In this document: positions 62,232 to 64,000 of the stretch, piece by piece
Position numbering within the stretch: the stretch's first letter is position 1
Layout: each line of letters begins with the position of its first letter
Source of the DNA: Psychrobacter immobilis
GTDB taxonomy: Bacteria > Pseudomonadota > Gammaproteobacteria > Pseudomonadales > Moraxellaceae
Direction of reading: 5' to 3'
Assembly: GCF_904846185.1 (NCBI RefSeq)
Contig: NZ_CAJGZQ010000004.1
Span: 62,001-126,000 of the forward strand
Length of the DNA: 64,000 bases
The notes under the pieces: generated by a model
Databases searched by the model: none
Seen by the model: the letters and a program-made list of their open reading frames with translations, nothing else
Told to the model about the DNA's origin: nothing
Program-made: the position numbers and the translations under genes

Positions 62232-63011
62232 ATGACTATCCGCATTCACCCAATCAAAGCGTTCAATGATAATTATATTTGGACATTGATTAATGAAAAT
62301 AATAAACAGGCGATCGTTATTGATCCTGGTCAAGCTGAGCCTGTCATGAGTTATTTGGAAGAAAATAAATTAGAGCTGACGTCTATCTGGACGACTCATC
62401 ATCATCATGACCATATCGGCGGTGTCGCAGAACTGCAAGAGTCTTATCCGATGACGCATCTGGTTGCGCATACTGAGCATAATGTCGATGAAGATCAGAC
62501 CATCAAAGATGGTAGTACCGTCAGTGCTTGGGGCTGTGCAGCACAAGTATGGGATGTGTCCGGTCATACTGCTAGCCACGTGGCTTATATTTTGGATATT
62601 GACGGGCTTAAACATTGCTTTTGTGGCGATACCTTATTTAGTGCTGGATGCGGACGGGTATTTACGGGGACGATTGAGCAATTACACAACAGCTTTAAGC
62701 GTTTAAATGGTTTGCCAGCTGAGACGCTGCTATATCCTGCGCATGAATACACTGCCAGTAATCTGCGCTTTGGACTATCTATTGAACCTACTAATGAAGC
62801 AATGCAGCAAACTCTGGTTCAAGCAGAAGAAAAAACCGCCCAAGGTATTCCGACGTTGCCAGTCACTCTAGAACATGAGCGCGCAGTCAATGTGTTTTTA
62901 CGGACGCAAGAGCCGAGTGTGATAGCAGGGGTGAAGTCTAAAGCAACTATCGATGATGATAAATCTTTGGCTGTATTTGCTGCGTTACGTGAGCTTAAAA
63001 ATAGCTTTTAA
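62232..63011 (+). CDS. gloB: Hydroxyacylglutathione hydrolase (glyoxalase II)
   Basis: Hydrolyses S-lactoylglutathione from glyoxalase I to D-lactate and glutathione, detoxifying methylglyoxal. 259 residues, standard. The dinuclear metal motif THHHHDHIGG (about 56-65) is intact, with FCGDTLFSAGCGRVFTG and LYPAHEYTASNLRFGLSIEP for the remaining ligands and the glutathione-binding C-terminal helices. AAGGATTTAAT precedes the ATG. It sits between yejA and yejB on the same strand with about 105 bases before and 90 after, an unusual interruption. Confidence 0.97.
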   Translation: MTIRIHPIKAFNDNYIWTLINENNKQAIVIDPGQAEPVMSYLEENKLELTSIWTTHHHHDHIGGVAELQESYPMTHLVAHTEHNVDEDQTIKDGSTVSAWGCAAQVWDVSGHTASHVAYILDIDGLKHCFCGDTLFSAGCGRVFTGTIEQLHNSFKRLNGLPAETLLYPAHEYTASNLRFGLSIEPTNEAMQQTLVQAEEKTAQGIPTLPVTLEHERAVNVFLRTQEPSVIAGVKSKATIDDDKSLAVFAALRELKNSF

Positions 63012-63101
63012 ACCATAACGGGCGCTTCGACTGACGTTTTGATAGTTATTAGCTGCGTATTCTTTCTGTCGTCATATTTATTATCTTAGGAAGCCACCGT
63101 T

Positions 63102-64000
63102 ATGGGTCGTTATATCTTAAAAAGGTTACTGCTGATATTACCGACGCTTTTTTTGATATTGCTCGCAAACTTTGTGATTGTACAAGCAGCGCCTGGTGGT
63201 CCTATCGAGCAGCAACTGGCGCTTATTGAGCAAGGTGAAAAAGACAATGCGCTTGGCGGTAATATTGGCGCGGGTAGTGCGGGAAATAACAGTACCTATC
63301 AAGGTACGCGTGGCTTATCTGAGGAAATGGTTGCAGCGATTAATGCCCAATACGGCTTTGATAAATCGGCACCTGAGCGCTTTTGGCTCATGTTAAAGAA
63401 TTACGCTCAGCTAGATTTTGGCGAGTCTTTTTTTAAAGGACAGTCGGTAACAGATTTAATTATCGAGAAATTACCCGTTTCTATCTCGCTTGGACTCTGG
63501 AGCACGCTGCTGATTTATATGATAGCGATTCCACTAGGTATCTATAAAGCCATGCATCATGGCTCGGGGATTGATAAAGTTACTGCTATGCTACTGGCTA
63601 TCGGGCATGCAATACCCGTTTTCGTATTTGCCGTTATATTACTGGTGTTTTTTGCCGGTGGTAGCTACTGGAATATCTTTCCACTGCAAGGCTTGACCTC
63701 TGAGAACTTCGATCAATTAAGCGCGCTGGGTAAAATCAAAGATTACTTTTGGCATTTAGCGCTGCCGCTGCTGGCAAGTACGATTGGCGGTTTTGCTGGC
63801 TTGACCTACCTGACCAAGTTTAGCTTTTTAGAAGAGCTGGGTAAGCAATATGTGCTCACCGCCCGTGCCAAAGGCTTGGGTGAGCGTCAAGTGTTATACG
63901 GGCATGTTTTCCGTAATGCCATGCTGATTATTATCGCGGGTATTCCAGCGGCTATCGTTGGCATTTTCTTTGCCGGAAACTTCTTAATCGAGATTATTTT
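63102..64000 (+). CDS. yejB: ABC transporter permease YejB, partial (3' end outside window)
   Basis: 299 codons and two bases, open to the end of the window. The order matches E. coli YejB closely: MGRYILKRLLLILPTLFLILLANFVIVQAAPGGPIEQ, an about 45-residue periplasmic part with GTRGLSEEMVAAINAQYGFDKSAPERFW, then SLGLWSTLLIYMIAIPLGIYKAM, AIPVFVFAVILLVFFAGGSYWNIFPLQGL, and the EAA loop with TARAKGLGERQVLYGHVFRNAM. It forms the inner-membrane channel of the peptide importer with YejE and YejF, which should follow. AGGA lies about 10 bases before the ATG. The end of the gene is missing only because the window stops. Confidence 0.94.
   Translation, partial: MGRYILKRLLLILPTLFLILLANFVIVQAAPGGPIEQQLALIEQGEKDNALGGNIGAGSAGNNSTYQGTRGLSEEMVAAINAQYGFDKSAPERFWLMLKNYAQLDFGESFFKGQSVTDLIIEKLPVSISLGLWSTLLIYMIAIPLGIYKAMHHGSGIDKVTAMLLAIGHAIPVFVFAVILLVFFAGGSYWNIFPLQGLTSENFDQLSALGKIKDYFWHLALPLLASTIGGFAGLTYLTKFSFLEELGKQYVLTARAKGLGERQVLYGHVFRNAMLIIIAGIPAAIVGIFFAGNFLIEII

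Overview
The window is a 64 kb stretch of ordinary bacterial chromosome. Protein sequences and gene neighbourhoods point to a gammaproteobacterium of the family Moraxellaceae, most likely Psychrobacter. Signs of this are the RhlB-type helicase, the ccoS/TauE pair, the large SpecificRecomb membrane protein, two DmdC-like acyl-CoA dehydrogenases, moderately low GC and AT-rich spacers. The organism assignment is an inference from sequence memory, not from a search. The window opens inside ftsY and ends inside yejB. I see no prophage, integron, CRISPR array, tRNA or rRNA.

Layout. 1-7.3 kb: ftsY 3' end, ogt, yebC, a voltage-gated-type K+ channel, an ABC1 kinase, aroQ, a cold-shock gene with a long leader, and a DEAD-box helicase. 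7.3-15 kb (mostly minus strand): a copper-linked TauE-like protein, ccoS, a DUF218 protein overlapping murB, a low-molecular-weight phosphatase, hslR, a PaiB-type FMN protein, a small excalibur protein and ilvA. 15.1-18.2 kb: an arsenic operon arsR-arsC-arsH-arsB driven by a compact promoter whose palindrome runs into the arsR start codon. 18.3-27.8 kb: rpiA, argF, alr, dnaB, then pdxA-rsmA-apaH interrupted by an AT-rich DUF4238 gene. 27.9-37.7 kb: SpecificRecomb protein, two acyl-CoA dehydrogenases, a PAS-GGDEF-EAL protein and rsmE. 37.9-42.5 kb: ahcY-metF (methyl cycle) behind an S-adenosylhomocysteine riboswitch, then a TonB-dependent receptor. 42.9-49.5 kb: MscS-family channel, DNA glycosylase, and trpG-trpD-trpC-smr. 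49.5-53.5 kb: glnA with two NtrC-type sites, a canonical sigma-54 promoter and a sigma-70 promoter, then DUF4124 and SIMPL-domain secreted proteins. 53.7-64 kb: SRP RNA (ffs), lemA with an unusually large M48 protease, a probable DNA polymerase III psi subunit (holD) split by a long linker, serC, and yejA-gloB-yejB.

The most informative non-coding signals are the SAH riboswitch with its own promoter, the arsR operator/leaderless start, and the nitrogen-control region of glnA. The most interesting coding observation is the cryptic HolD. No completely new system is evident. The most clearly accessory piece is the DUF4238 insertion at about 24.3-25.9 kb. Many start codons were moved inward from the longest open frame on the basis of Shine-Dalgarno sequences and family length; these choices are explained in each entry.
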